A DNA stretch of 64,000 nt from Guadua angustifolia (taxonomy: Eukaryota > Streptophyta > Magnoliopsida > Poales > Poaceae): NCBI GenBank assembly GCA_036346375.1, contig CM070514.1, positions 14,102,463 to 14,166,462 of the forward strand, read 5' to 3'. The first letter of the stretch is position 1. Every line of letters begins with the position of its first letter. The notes under the pieces were generated by a model. The model did no database searches. It had not been told where the DNA came from and saw nothing but the letters and a program-made list of their open reading frames with translations. This document shows, one piece after another, positions 44,101 through 57,410 of the stretch. Both the position numbers and the translations under genes were made by a program.

Positions 44101-47100
44101 GTTACTACTTATTGTACTTGATGATTTCAATTAAGTAATGGCTATATTAAATCCTAAGGTAAATATGATTCTGTTTAATTCATTACTTTTCATTATTGTT
44201 GCACTTTGCTGAGTCTTGGATTCACGCTTGTTTGCTTCCTGTTTTAGGTACTTTGAAGCTGGCTCGTCTAGTTGGGGGTAGCATCACGTGCACGACTTCG
44301 GTCTCCAACAATTTATTTAACCGATTCGTTAAGTCTGGATGTAGCTAATGCGGTTGTAATGTGTTGTTCGTCATGGTGGAGTTTATTAATTTCTATTGGA
44401 TGTGTGATCAGTTACCTAAGGACCTGCTAAAATAATATCATATAACTGCAACTGTTTTCTGTCTGCTGAGTGGATGTCCTACTTTCTAGAGAGGTCATAC
44501 TGAAATTTTGTAAATTTCGGTGGCTTAGTTTTATGCCAGTTTTTAAGAGTTAGGGGTTGTTTTCAGTCTTTACGTAGAGGTGTCATTAGTTATTTAGAGT
44601 GTTGGTAGCATCCGTGGCGCGTTTGGCGTCGGGGTGTTACAGGGAGAGTCTAAATTTAATCAAATGATCTATTCAAGATTAAGTACTAGAGAACATTGAA
44701 GGGTGGTATGCTATAACACGAGCTCAACCACAATGAAATAATTCAACTGTACACAAATTTCATTAAGCATGATACATGACAAGTCACTTCTAATAATAAA
44801 CAATGAACCATAACAAGCTAGAACCCTAAGAATTCTCCGAGCTCAACTAAAAATTTTAGCGGCATCTTGTTATAAACTCGGCCACAAAACAAGGATCGCA
44901 ACAATAGCAACTAATTATTTTACACTATAATTTCAGCAAGCATCCATTTCTAACTTTAAACAATAACTATCAACCACAAGCTATAAACAACGGTGGAAGC
45001 ATAAACAATGACAACTACAACACTTTGCATGGAACCCAAGCAATAAGCCAAGCTAATTAAAACAAATCAAGAAGGTATCCCCTAGTATTAATTTATGTCT
45101 CAATCTATCTGTTTAATCAAAGGCTAATCAAGCTCAAGAGCTAACTACAACAAAAGGGTAAAGTGATGTTCGGTTTTGTGATGTGCTACTCCCTCCCCAT
45201 CATGCCGGTCTCACAGTACCTAAAAATATTAAACAAACAAGCGTGAGTACAAAACTCAGCAAAGTACATCAAATGACAAAATCATAAGCATTAACATGTT
45301 AAAATGATAACACATCAATTTTTCTTAATTGAATTCAGCAAGCACATAAAACAATAAAGCTGCCGCTAGTTACCATATTCACTTCATTGATCACCTTTGA
45401 CTGAATCTATACCTCAATAACATACTGATTACACGTACCTCAATAGACATCTTTGGATGATTCCACGGCTCTATCCCAAATCTATACATTACCACTAACT
45501 CGATAATTATCATTAGCGATGCAATGCAATGACATGCACTCATGTTTTCAAGCTCAAATGCACCCTTTATAGTCTATATCGGTATAGCTTAGGTACACAT
45601 CCGCCGGTGTCGCACCCTTCGGTTCTCTTTCATTCCTGTGGAGGGGCCTACTCCTACTATCTCACTTCCATCCATCCCTGCGGATGGGACTACGAGGTAG
45701 GTCTTCTCAAGAGCACTCTGGATTAGTCATATGACCTCATATGACTCTCATCGACCCGGCTCATCCATCTTTTCATTTTATGGATGCAAATGATGCAACA
45801 TAATGTTTCATCATGTTCATTTGCCATGCAATTATAATATCACATATCCAACCACTTCCGGCATTTAGTTATCATAAGAGAAATATTGATCATATTATAA
45901 CAAGGAGTTGGTTACTTATTCAATTTATTACATTACTCATCTCAATCTTTAGCATTCACACAATATACTTACTTGTTTTTTACCCACGAGGAATGGAGTG
46001 GCATGAGGTTAAGGCTACTCCTGAGATCACACCTCCTGCAATAAGCATATAAATGCATTCATCTCAAAACAATGCAACCACGGTTCAAGACTCAAACATA
46101 ACAATTTTGCCCCTATGCTTAACCCCGCTTTGCTTTCTCTCATGAAGAGTCAAAATTTATTCCTTGCTGTCCCGATAATAGAAAGGCTACTAATTCTAAC
46201 CCAAAAACCCTAACAAAGGAAGCATGGACTATAGGTGAGCTACCAAAGCTTACTCTGATGCTTCTATTTGCTCAACAAGATCAAAAACTCAAATTAGCAA
46301 ACCTAGCATAACCCTAGTTTTTTCAGCAAGCTGCCATTCAGGATAGTCACTTTCAAACAAGCATAACTTCTAGCATACAATTTCAAATTTAGGAACCAAG
46401 GACATTTCTAGAATCAGTAGAAATTTTCTTGCATTCTCTAGGTATTGAGATTATTTTATTTGGCCTCTAGCTATCTTTAAAATGCTAATTTCACAACCTC
46501 TGCCCTGAAGACCCAAATCTGGATAACAGTCACTAAAACAACCATAACTTTTAAATAGTTGATCCAAAGCTGGTGTTCTTGAGCTCTAATGAAATTTAAG
46601 ACAACCATGCATAATTTTCACAGCAACCATCCCCTCTGGAACTGGACATAAGGTCCCCAAAAACTAATCTAAACATCGATCAAGATATGCCCATTCCTAA
46701 ACTTTCCAGCAGAAATTCGGTGTTCTGGACAGCACATTACACAGAGTATAAATATTGCTAGACAACTCCAAATCAAGAAAATGAAGACATTTTTGATATC
46801 TATAGAAAATTTTCCATCTAACTCTAGTTATTGAAAAATTTCAAATCGACTTTGAAATTGCTCTAAATTGCAGTTCAACACGACTGCTGCCTGCTGGAAC
46901 AGAGATTGCACAGCAGATAAAGAAACCAGCAAGACTTCTAAATGGCTGAACCAAAATTTGAATCTTGGACTCTAATTAAACGTGAGACCACAATCTACAA
47001 TTTCCTCAACAGCCAGCCCCTCAGGAAATGCCTCTAAGGCCCCCAAAACAACAATATAAAATCAGGGCTGGGTGCTCCCCGAATAAGAAATCTGCCTAGA

Positions 47101-47595
47101 TCTAGGCTTCTTCCTCAAATCAAGCACCAAACAAAGCACTACAGCAGCAAAACCACCCTAACAACACTCCTAAACAGCCCCACACCTTTCCACACAAGAA
47201 TCACCAAATTTTACCTTAGCTCGAAGCTCCAAATCAGCAAGGGATGGAGGACTCGGCTGGGGGGAAGCTTGCTGCACCAGGGAGGAAGCTACTGGAGGAA
47301 GGAGGAGCTGGGGAGGTGCCCTAGGATAGGAGGAGCTCAGGACGGAGGCACCCTGGCAGAGGAGAGCCAGGAGGGAGGTGCCAGGGAAGGTGCTGGAGCT
47401 AGGGAAAAAGAAGAAGTGGATTAGGTGGGAGGAGGAAATTGGGTGGGGAAAAATAGCTGGGGGGAAGAGAAAAAGGAAATTCTCACCCACACCGACCTAA
47501 AAAAAATTCAATTCCTACAATTCAAGGACACTAGCCAGACCTTGCCTCGCTAACAAGGAACCCAAAATAATAAACAACCTTACTGAGATATTACA
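41146..47595 (-). repeat. 3' LTR of long-LTR element C (with inserted solo LTR)
   Basis: On the minus strand it starts TGTAATATCTCAGTAAGG at 47595 and ends ACCGGGGTGTTACA at 41146. Without the inserted solo LTR (41704-44641) it is about 3.5 kb. It is collinear with 51209-57410 over the whole length that both retain. The minus-strand start of the transcribed part has a purine/pyrimidine tract (47230-47480). A second LTR-like end, TGTAACACCCCGGTA on the plus strand, lies inside at 41475. It contains no gene; the frame at 47170-47490 is low complexity. Confidence 0.8.
41704..44641 (+). mobile_element. Solo LTR C1 (2,938 bp) inserted in the 3' LTR of element C
   Basis: It starts TGTAATGCTACGG and ends CGGGGTGTTACA and is flanked by a perfect GGGAG duplication (41699-41703, 44642-44646). 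The 5' LTR of C shows the empty site TTGGGAGAGACTAAATTT at about 51762. It contains a pyrimidine-rich block with short GC-rich repeats (41790-42170), a CACACGTAGTGAGTAC block and a series of G-rich words near 43800. No PBS, gag or pol is found, so this is one LTR, left by recombination. It is related to C but lies in the opposite orientation. Confidence 0.85.
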
Positions 47596-47610
47596 CTCTC
47601 TCCCCCTTAA
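47596..47610 (-). other. Polypurine tract of element C
   Basis: The minus strand reads TTAAGGGGGAGAGAG directly before the LTR start. Just upstream is AAATTTGGGGTCGAATTC, which resembles the pol end of Del/Tekay elements before their purine tract. It suggests that C derives from such an element. Confidence 0.75.
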
Positions 47611-50600
47611 CAGAATTCGACCCCAAATTTTGAGCACGCCATCTACACAATACGAAATCCACAAGGGACATAAACTTCTTTACCATCTTGACCTAAACAC
47701 CTCAGGATACTTATTACACCAGAGAGACTCCAAATCCCAAATTGCTTTTCTCTCAGATTAATCCGAACAAGAACCTTAACTCATTTCATCTTCTGTCGAC
47801 TCAACACTCACTCTAACTCCATAAATTTCATAAGATAAGACTCGAAGGCCAGGCCTTACTCAAAAACCAACACCTAACAAAACTACCTCAAGTTCTAGAT
47901 CCTGAATAGACTTCCTGAACAAGGAATCCCACAAGAACTTCCTCAACCTACAAACTCAAAGCACTCACACAAGAACTCAAACATAATCAAGTGGCAAGCC
48001 AAATTCCCATTTGATTGACCCCTTTTTTTCTTAACAAATGGACCATTACTAACCAATACCATCGAAAGAAATAGCCCACTATGGCATAATTTATTTTTTT
48101 TCAATCGCATATGCACAATATATTTTTTTTCTTCTACCATGCCTACTTAACCTCAACGGACATCCTCCCAAGATAAATGTTCATAACAGAACATTTCACA
48201 TTAGATTGACAAAACCTTCGCTACAACCAACTTAACCAAAAGTTTAGTCACAAAATAGAAATGCTAGTGAAATACCATCAACTTCCAAGAAGATTTGGAC
48301 CAAGACATGCAACAACCTTCGTTACTCTCCACTCTTAATCCATTTATGATCAACACCTAACCCAGCTTAGGACCTTCTGTCGATACCAACCCACATTGGG
48401 TTCTCCTTCTAAGAATGTCTCGCCCCCACATCTTCCACCCAAAGAAGCAAATCAAAGAGTATAATCCTATTATACTCAACCAAAAACCCATGACCAAAAA
48501 TTTTCTTTTCTCACACTAGATAACAAAGGAAATCTCGATCCTCTTTAACCAAACTAACCACTTTCATCATCTTCAAATCAATGCGATAAAATTCACATCG
48601 GGAGAAACTCAATTTAAAAGAGAAACACCACATAAATCTTTTACAGATGCGATCACATTAACCAAAGTAAATTAGCTCGCTTTTACCAAAACAAATCATC
48701 TCACCTTTACCCAAAGCCAACAATTCGGAAGAAGAAATCTGATCGTCGAATCAAACATCTATACCCATAATCATTTTCTCTCAAGGGAAAGAGAAACTTA
48801 TTTTCCAGAAAAAGAAACACTTCATCAAAAATCACTTGTGATATAATTATAAGATTCACCTTTTAGAAACATTCACAAATACCACACCATTTTATTTGAA
48901 TCCAACTCTAGTCAAAATGGAGATATAATATTTCCTCATCAAGAGTTTCCAAAACCTTACATTAGGTTTGGTTGTTTCCCATAAATGATAATACAACATG
49001 TAACTCATTTTGTACGCTAAAGAGCACAATACAATCATACCCTTTGAGTGTAAATTCCACAATCAAAACTTGCTAAATTTCTTAGCAAAGACAAATGAAT
49101 TGCATTGATCAATGAAATAAAGTATTCTAAAAGCCATCAACAAATTACTTCAAGATTAAACATTCTTTCATCCTCATTTTCAATCATCAAATCTAACTCC
49201 GCAACTTGGCAAACTGCAAATTAATCTGGGGAATTTCTATTGCACATCAAACATAATGCCTTAGTCAAAAGGCATGCATACAAAAGATCACATAATCTCT
49301 AGTATACTAATACCTTTACCATTAAAGGTTTTAATACTCACAATTTGCACCATAAGAAACCCCATCAAGATTTAATCATGAATTACAAAACCACTCTTCC
49401 TTTGATTACCTTCTCCAGTAATTATAACCACAATAGGCAATGTTATCATCCAATCTTAAACCAATTCCATCTCATGACAATCAACCAGGAGAACCATATC
49501 ATAATTTTAAGCACATACAATGTGATAATAATTCAACATAAGACAGTACATCATCATTTTCTTTTGGTCTACAAACCATAACGAACAATCGGTCATATAA
49601 CTTAATAATCTAAATTTAAAACATCTCTTTTCAATGAAACCTTTAGTAAGATTAACATATACAATTCATATTACCCATAAGTCAATATCTCAACATTCAA
49701 ATCCTGTTCCACCTATGAATGACTCCAACAATTAAACAATATCTCCTTGAGACATATTTCGCCGATAAGGCTCCAAGACAGACATTCGCTAAGGATAAAC
49801 CAAGAACTAATACAATCATTCCATATGTCCTCATTCTTTTATTACACATTGATTAAGTCATTTTGTTAACATACAATATTAAATGATCCATAAGCAACAT
49901 AAACCAACAAACTCCATTACTTTACTCCATCACCTGGCTATAGAAAGTTCATCAAACAAAAGAGTCTAGACCTTCTCAGTCGAGATCAATACTAGCCTTA
50001 CAGGAACACGATCCCATACTTCCATTTAATTACATGGCTCGCAACAACATGCAAAATAACTCTAATCAACTTTCACTTTAGGATCACCTACCATCACGAT
50101 TAATTTTCTTTACCAACACATTATGTTAGATTGTCTCTAAACCACAATGAATTTACTTTAGCAATAACGGTAGTTTACATCATCGTAATGTTCTAACTAT
50201 GCATCAAAGTTTAAAGTTTTAAACATTCTCGTTGATCACCTACCTTGAAAATAACTAAGGTGTGACCCCAACCTTTAAGTAAAATGACGGCTCTTCAACA
50301 CGAATAATCACAATTAATCATTTTTCTTTCCAGAACACCCCAACCATAAATCAGAACGAAACTCGACTCTCAAATCACAAAATGTCCAGAACCGAACTAT
50401 GACATGCAAAAGTTCTTTAAATAATCTCAAGATTTAAAACTTCCACAAAGCAAGATGGATGCAAGGATATTTTTTCACAAAAGGAAGAAACCAAGCGATC
50501 AACCAATCCTTTTCTGGTAAAGTCTTAAAAATTGAAATCCACACAACTTAAGTCTTGCATAAAAACTTCAATAAATTCTTGTAAACTTAGAAGATGACAA

Positions 50601-51190
50601 ACACAAGGATAAAACACTAATGTTCTCTGCGAAACAACCAACAAATCTGATTGCTAGAACGATAGAGATAGCAATCCAAAAAGAATCATCGCTAATCTCT
50701 TTCTCTTTGTTTCCAGCCATTGAAGGCAAATAGAAAGCAACCTTCTCCACCCACTTTCTAATCTATGACATAAGGACAACGACTCCCACCTCAAGTGGTG
50801 GCTCTACCCAGCCACACCCACAACCAAGGCCCTTAACACGGCAAAAAGAACATGGTCGAAACCTTTCGACAACACTATTTCCCAACAACATAACAATTCA
50901 ATCAATTCTTTCATGATCATAGCAAGATGCATCATCATATTTAGCATTCATCATCAAAGCTCAAATAAAGCATTAAAGCATAATGCAATGATTACCCATA
51001 CCCATTTCTACTGTGCATCAGATTGTGTCAAGTTTTAAGTTAATTAACCAACCTACATCAGATTTTTAAGTTTATTGTCCTATGGCAAAATTTTAAAGAG
51101 TATATACCTAAGCCATGTTTCTAATTTTTCAAATCAAAATTTTAGTTCACTCTAGAGTAATTTGCTAATTCCGTGTGCCACGGACCTAAA
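47611..51190 (-). other. Non-coding internal domain of element C (LARD-like)
   Basis: About 3.6 kb between primer site and purine tract, AT-rich throughout. No frame on either strand exceeds about 80 codons, and none matches gag, protease, RT, RNase H or integrase. I found no pol remnants other than the short pol-end-like words at 47610-47640. In length and structure it fits a LARD, a non-autonomous element with long LTRs and a non-coding centre that is moved by the proteins of a relative. Confidence 0.7.
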
Positions 51191-51206
51191 GCCCACTCTG
51201 ACACCA
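51191..51206 (-). other. Primer binding site of element C
   Basis: The minus strand reads TGGTGTCAGAGTGGGC, against TGGTATCAGAGC for the initiator methionine tRNA. It lies two bases from the 5' LTR end. It shows that C is a retrotransposon on the minus strand with 5' LTR to the right. Confidence 0.8.
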
Positions 51207-52549
51207 ACAGTAACACCCCGGTACCCCGTGCCCCGAATGTTACACCCTTAAGCACCAACATAGAACCAAACAACCCAAAATTTCTAAGACATTTCAGCAT
51301 GACCTCTACACAATTAGAGCAAAACAACACAACAATAATATAATAGCAATCATAACATAACCGTTTGAGCGTAAATAACAAAGAAGAGCAAATACAATAT
51401 ATAACAACCGTCGCACTATACTTAGTGAGTAGAGCAAAACAAACCGATAACCACATAGTGAATCACATGAACAATTTAAGATACATGAGCTCAACCCGAC
51501 ATATCACCATGTAACCATAACTACACATAAGCAAGCTAGTGTAACACCCCGGTATCTCACGTGCCTTGAATGTCAAAACATCATACTATTTTGCCAAGAC
51601 TTAATCAATTTGCACATAAATTTAAGGAAGACTTCTCCTCTTTTAACCGCTCCAACCAAACTAATCAATCACTAGAGCAATTGACAAATGAACCATATAG
51701 TAACATACGCATAACGAAATAACCTTTCACATAGCCAGTTTTATTAAACATATTCCAATATTGGGAGAGACTAAATTTAATCAAATGATCTATTCAAGAT
51801 TAAGTATTAGAGAACATTAAAGGGTGGTATGCTACAACACAAGCTCAACCACAATGAAATAATTCAATTGTACCCAATTTTCACCAAGCAAGATACATGA
51901 CAAGTCACTTCTAATAATAAACAATGAACCACAATAAGCTAGCACCCTAAGAATTCTCTGAGCTCAATTAAAAATTTCAGCAGCACCTTGTTAAACTGGC
52001 TCACACAATAAGGATAGCAACTAACCATTTTACACTATAATTTTAGTAAGCATCCATTTCTAACTTTAAACAATAACCATCAACCACAAACTATAAACTA
52101 TGGTGAAAGCATAAACAATGAAAACCACAACACTTTACATGGAACCCAAGCAATAAGCTAAACCGATTAAAACCAATCAAGAAGGTATTCCCTAGTATTA
52201 ATTTATGTCTAAGTCTATCTGTTTAATCAAAGGCTAAGCATGCTCAAGAAATAACTACAACAAGAGGGTAAAGTGATGTTCGGTTTCATGATGTGCTACT
52301 CTCTCCCCATCATGCCAGTCTCATAGTACCTAAAAATATTAAACAAACAAGTTTGAGTTCAAAACTCAGCAAAGTACATTGAATGACAAAATCATAAGCA
52401 TTTAACATAGTTAAAATGATAACATAACAATTTTTCTTATTTGAATTCAGCAAACACATAAAACAATAAAGCCACCGCCAGTTTCCACATTCACTTCATT
52501 GCTCACCTTTGACTAAGTGTATACCTCAATAACATACTGATTACACGTA

Positions 52550-55500
52550 TGTAATGCTGCAGATAAATTTTTTTCTCCCAAACCCCTCCCCCACCTAACT
52601 TCCCCTCCATTCCTTTTCTTTTTTTTCCACCTTCCCTCCTCCTCCCCCACCCGACCCTTCCTCCCCCTCTTCTTTCTTTTCCAGCACTGCCTCCCTCCCT
52701 CCCTGGCTCCTCCTCTAGGCCGGTGCCTCCCTGGCTCCTCCCTTAGGCTGGCTTCCTCCCTGCCTTCCTCCCTTGCGAGTAGCAATAGCCTCCCCCCTTC
52801 TTCATCCTTGTGAGCAAAGGAGGTGAGGATTTCCAGGTTTTGGGAGTGTGCATCCTGTTCTAATGGAGATATCTCACTGGTATGAGTATTCTAGGGTTTG
52901 GATTTTGAGGATTTTGGGGGAAAAAGTGGCTCTAGGTTTTGGAGGGAAGAATTCTATTTTCGGGCAATGCTGTACCTACTGTTAGGGCTGTGATTCGAGC
53001 TAGTTAGAAGTGTTTCCTGAGTTTTTGGCTATAGAGAAAGTGTATCTCGTTGTTTCCCCTTTAATGTGAGATCAAGAATACTAATTTTCGTTCAGCTAAT
53101 CGAAAGTTATGGTCATTTTAGTGCTGGCTATTTAGATTATGCTTGTGTTGATAGCTGAAACTTTGAACTGCTATTTCAGGCTAGATGCAGGTCGATTTAC
53201 AATTTTTAATTGCCTAGAGAAAGTTAGAAAATTTTCTGTAGATTAAGAAAATATCCTTGTTTGCTTGATTTGGATTCAAGAATCATTAGTTATGCTATTT
53301 TGAATTTCACTGTCCTGAAATTAGAAACTGTTGAATGTTCAGAATTCAGACTGAGATTCAGAGTGCAATTCGAGAACTTTAAATCCACCTCCTGAATAAA
53401 TGGTTGTATTATAATGTAGGTTATCCTCTTTTGGTCATTTAGAGCACAAGAATCTAATTTTTGGCTTTGCCAATTAAAAGTTATGCTCATTTTAGTACAG
53501 TCTGTAAAGAACTAGAGTTAATATATGTAACCTCTTTTCATCTATGATCTGGGAATTTTTAGTGCATTTTATAAATGAATGGTTGTATGATAAATGTAGA
53601 TTATCCTCTTGTTGTCATTTAGAGTACAAGAACTCAATTTTTGGTTTAGCCATTTAGGAGATATACTCATTTCTATGCCTGTTGTCCAGATTTCATCTAG
53701 TTAGGATTTAGGGCTGTTTTGAAATAGAGCGTAGATGCGTTATGTGATGTTGTGATCTATATAATTTTTGAAAATGAGTATGCAAATGTTTCTTTCAGGT
53801 GGTGTAGCTTCGGGAGTGGCTTCATCCTCTCACCACCCCAGTCCTCGTGGTTAAAAGCAAATGTATCATGCGGCTTGTTGCTAGAAGGATATGGTGGTTA
53901 GCTTTATTAGTGATTTAATTCAGTTGTCAGTTGCAAATATGATTATGCCTGTTATTATGAGGTTGCTTGTGATGATAATGTTAAGTGTATAAATTTAAAG
54001 ATTATGTCAATATTTATGATTTGCTAGGATGATAATAAGGCTGATGAGGACATCCCAACCAAGGATACAACCGCTGCCTTCTTCCCTACGAATCGCTACT
54101 TAGTCCCCGATCGTCATTGTTTACCGCTACATCGTCTACGATGCTTGGAGGGCTTAATCCAGAAGCAAGGCCTTTCCACCCACCTTTGCTGGACCAGCAC
54201 GTCAAGAACATCCACCGAGGACAGCCCACGCGCCAAGAAAGGCCCAAGATCAAGCCCAATTCATCGCTGAGTCCGGTTCGGCCATCCAGGAGCAGTAGTA
54301 CTTCAAACGGATGCCACAGCCACATCAGAACTCCGTTTTCAATGTTTGACCACTCATTTGATAGGTATCGAGATAACCTTTCCAATGGATCTAGTCCCAA
54401 GGCCAAATTCCTCCTGGAGCGACTGGAAATCACAGAACAATCTCACAGGACAGAAATTTGGAGTGCTGCGCCACCTTTCTTTTGGGCCCAAGGCTCATGT
54501 ACTCTTAGGGTTTCCCCCTCCCCTTGGCTGTCGCACCTCTCCTGGCTGCCGCACACCCCTTGGGTGCCCCCCTTGTGTGGGTACCCCTTTATTTAGGGTT
54601 TTCACCCCTGTTCTTCATCCCTTAGGTTTTGTTGTGTTTGGTAGACCCCATGTGCGTCCCTCCTCGTGTTTGCGCATGTCGACTAGACTGCCCGAGCCGA
54701 GAAACAGAACCTCAACTTGTTTCTTTTCATTTCAATACCATCTGTCCGGATTGCATCATACTTTGTTCTTGCGGGTTCTCGATTTCTTGCAGAAACTATT
54801 GATCGGTTGGATCTTGTATCTGTGTGGATTTGGCATTGCGATTGTGAAGCTCCCGACTGTTTGGTAGGAAGCCCTAAATTCAAGGCCATCAACACCCCAA
54901 ATCGACGATCATCATCTCAACGAAAGATTGGGATCGCCGTCCCCATCAAAGGCAATTTGCAAATTTGAATCATCCAATGCATTTATGCACTGCATAACAA
55001 AAGAGGTGACTCGAGTGGGTCTCTATGTCTCACACGTAGTGAGACATGAAAGTCCTACTCCGGTAGGCCCCTCCATGGGCTGGACGGGAATGAGAGGGTG
55101 TTCACCGACTGGTGAGCACCTAGCAATACCGATATTAGTTATGAAAATGTGCATTATGAGTATGCATGTGCATTGCATGGTTAAAGGGTAAAGAATGTTA
55201 TCTTATAATGTTGCTCTCATATGCCAAGGTCTTGTCATGTTACAATTGTTTTAATTTTCTGCTTTAAGTTATTTGCATTAATATGATACACTTTGCTGAG
55301 TTTGTATGAACTCATGCTTGTTTTTATGATGTTTTATTTTTAGGTACCTCCAGAGCGGCATTTTGGGAGACGGGCTAGCACTACTTCACCCACAATGACT
55401 ATCATGTAGTTAGAGTAGTTGCCACATCTCTTAGAAGTGATGCTAGGCTTGAAAAGGTACCTGCTTTTGAATAGATAGCTTTGTAAGTAGTTGATGGCTT

Positions 55501-55844
55501 AGATCTCTATATCCTTAATTATGTTGTATCTTCACTGTGTAGTCCCACTCTTTTGCGTCATGGTTGCCTTTTGGAATATTTGTTCTTCCATGTTATATGA
55601 TTATACAGTTATGCTGACTAGCTAGATGTCATGATTTGCTATATGTGTTGATCATGTTGACTGTTGTCTTACTTGTCTGCTGAGTGGATGTCCAAGTTTT
55701 AGGGAAGGTGCTGCCGATTTTTTTTAGCTAGGTTCGGCAATCTAGTAGTATGTTAGCTTGTTTTGCTAAAATTTTATGTTGTCTTGTAATGGTTGGTGCT
55801 TGAGGGTGTAACATTCAGGGTACGTGAGGTGCCGAAGTGTTACA
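52550..55844 (+). mobile_element. Solo LTR C2 (3,295 bp) inserted in the 5' LTR of element C
   Basis: It starts TGTAATGCTGCAG and ends CGAAGTGTTACA and is flanked by the perfect duplication ACGTA (52545-52549, 55845-55849). The 3' LTR of C shows the uninterrupted site GATTACACGTACCTCAATAG at about 45430. A polypyrimidine block (52560-52750) and a TCTCACACGTAGTGAGAC block (55030) match C1 in position. It includes a segment (54060-54960) that C1 lacks. No internal retroviral genes are seen. Confidence 0.83.
54060..54960 (+). repeat. Foreign LTR-like segment inside solo LTR C2
   Basis: About 0.9 kb has no counterpart in C1. It reads like the LTR of another grass gypsy family: CAATGGATCTAGTCCCAAGG, TTTGGGCCCAAGGCTCATG, a possible TATA-like TTTATTTAGGG near 54588, CTTAGGTTTTGTTGTG, and AAGCTCCCGACTGTTTGGTA. 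The boundaries are not clear and I could not find a duplication. The frame of 159 codons in it is not convincing as a gene. Confidence 0.5.
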
Positions 55845-57410
55845 ACGTATCTCATTAGACATCTTTGGATGAGTCCACAGCTATATCCCAAATCTATACA
55901 TTACCACCAACTCAATAATCATCATTATCAATGCAATGCAATGACTTGCACTCATGTTTTCAAGCTCAAATGCACCCTTTATAACCATACCGGTATAGCT
56001 TAGGTACACACCCATCGGTGTCGTACCATTCGGTTCCTTCCATCCCTGTGGATGAGACTATGAGGTAGGTCTTCTCAAGAGCACTCCGGATTAGTCATAT
56101 GACCTCATATGACTTTCTCACCGACCTGACTCGTCCATCTTTTCATATCATGGATGCAAATGATACAACAAAATGTTTTAACATATTCATTTACCATGCA
56201 ATCATAATATCACATATCCAACCACTTCCAGTATTTAGTTATCATAAGAGAAATATTGATCATATTACAACAAGAAGTTGGTTACTTATTCAACTTCTTA
56301 CATTACCCATCTCAATCTTTGGTATTCACACGGTATACTTGCCTTTTTTACTCGCAAGGAATGGAGTGGCATGAGGTTGAGGCCACTCCCGAGATCACAC
56401 CTCCTGTAATAAACATATAAATGCATTCATCTCAAAATAATGCAACCATGGTTCAAGAGTCAAGCGTAACAATTTCGCCCCTATGCTTAACCATGCTTCA
56501 CTTTCTCACATGAAGAACCATAATCTATTCCTTGCTATCCCAATAACAGAAAGGCTACTAATTCTAACACAAAAACCATAACAATGGAAGCATGGACTAT
56601 AGGTGAGCTACCAAAGCTTACTCTCAAGCTTCCATTTGCTCAACAAGACCAAATACTCGAATTAGCAAACCTAGCCTAACCCTAGTTTTTTTTCAGCAAG
56701 CTGCCATTCAGGACAGTCACCTTCAAACAAGGATAAGCTCTAGCATACAATTTTAAATTCAGCAACTAAGGACATTTCTGGAATCAGTAGGAAATTTTCT
56801 AGCTTTCTCTAGGTCTTGAGATCATTTGATTTGGCCTCTAGCTATTCCTAAAATGCCAATTTCACAACCTTTGCCTTGGAGACCCAAATCAAGACCGCAG
56901 TCACCAAAACAACCATAACTTTTAAATGGTCGATCCAAAGCTGGTGTTCTTGAGCTCTAATGAAATTTAAGACAACCATGCATATTTTTTGCAACAACCA
57001 TCCCCTCTGGAACTGGACATAAGATCCCCAAAAACTAATCTAAACATCGATCCAAATCTGCCCATTTCTGAACTTCCAGCAGAAATTCAGTGTTTTGGAC
57101 AGCACATTCAATAGAGCATAAATTTTACTAGACAACTCCAAATCAAGTAAATGAAGATATTTTTGATATCTATAGAAAATTTTCCAGCTAACTCTAGCTA
57201 TTGAAAAATTTTAAATCGACTTCGAAGTTGCCCAAAATCATAGTTCAACATGACTACTGCCTGCTGGAATAGAGATTGTGCGGTAGGGAAAGAAACTAGC
57301 GTAACTTCTAAACTCTTGAACCAAAATTCGATTTATTCTACTAATTAAATGTGATACCACGATCTACAATTTCCTCAACAATGACCCCTCGAAAAAGCCT
57401 CTAAGGTCCC

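Larger units (their letters stand above)
51209..57410 (-). repeat. 5' LTR of element C (start missing; with inserted solo LTR)
   Basis: It is collinear with 41146-47048. Plus-strand end AGTAACACCCCGG at 51209, internal LTR-like end at 51540. The solo LTR C2 (52550-55844) interrupts it. Comparison with the 3' LTR shows that the first about 550 bp (minus sense) are missing at 57410, where element D begins. The two LTRs differ by frequent single substitutions and small indels, so the insertion is old. Confidence 0.8.

Noticed and set aside
54117..54596. Plus-strand frame of 159 codons in C2
   Set aside because: It falls in the foreign LTR-like segment and has no domain.
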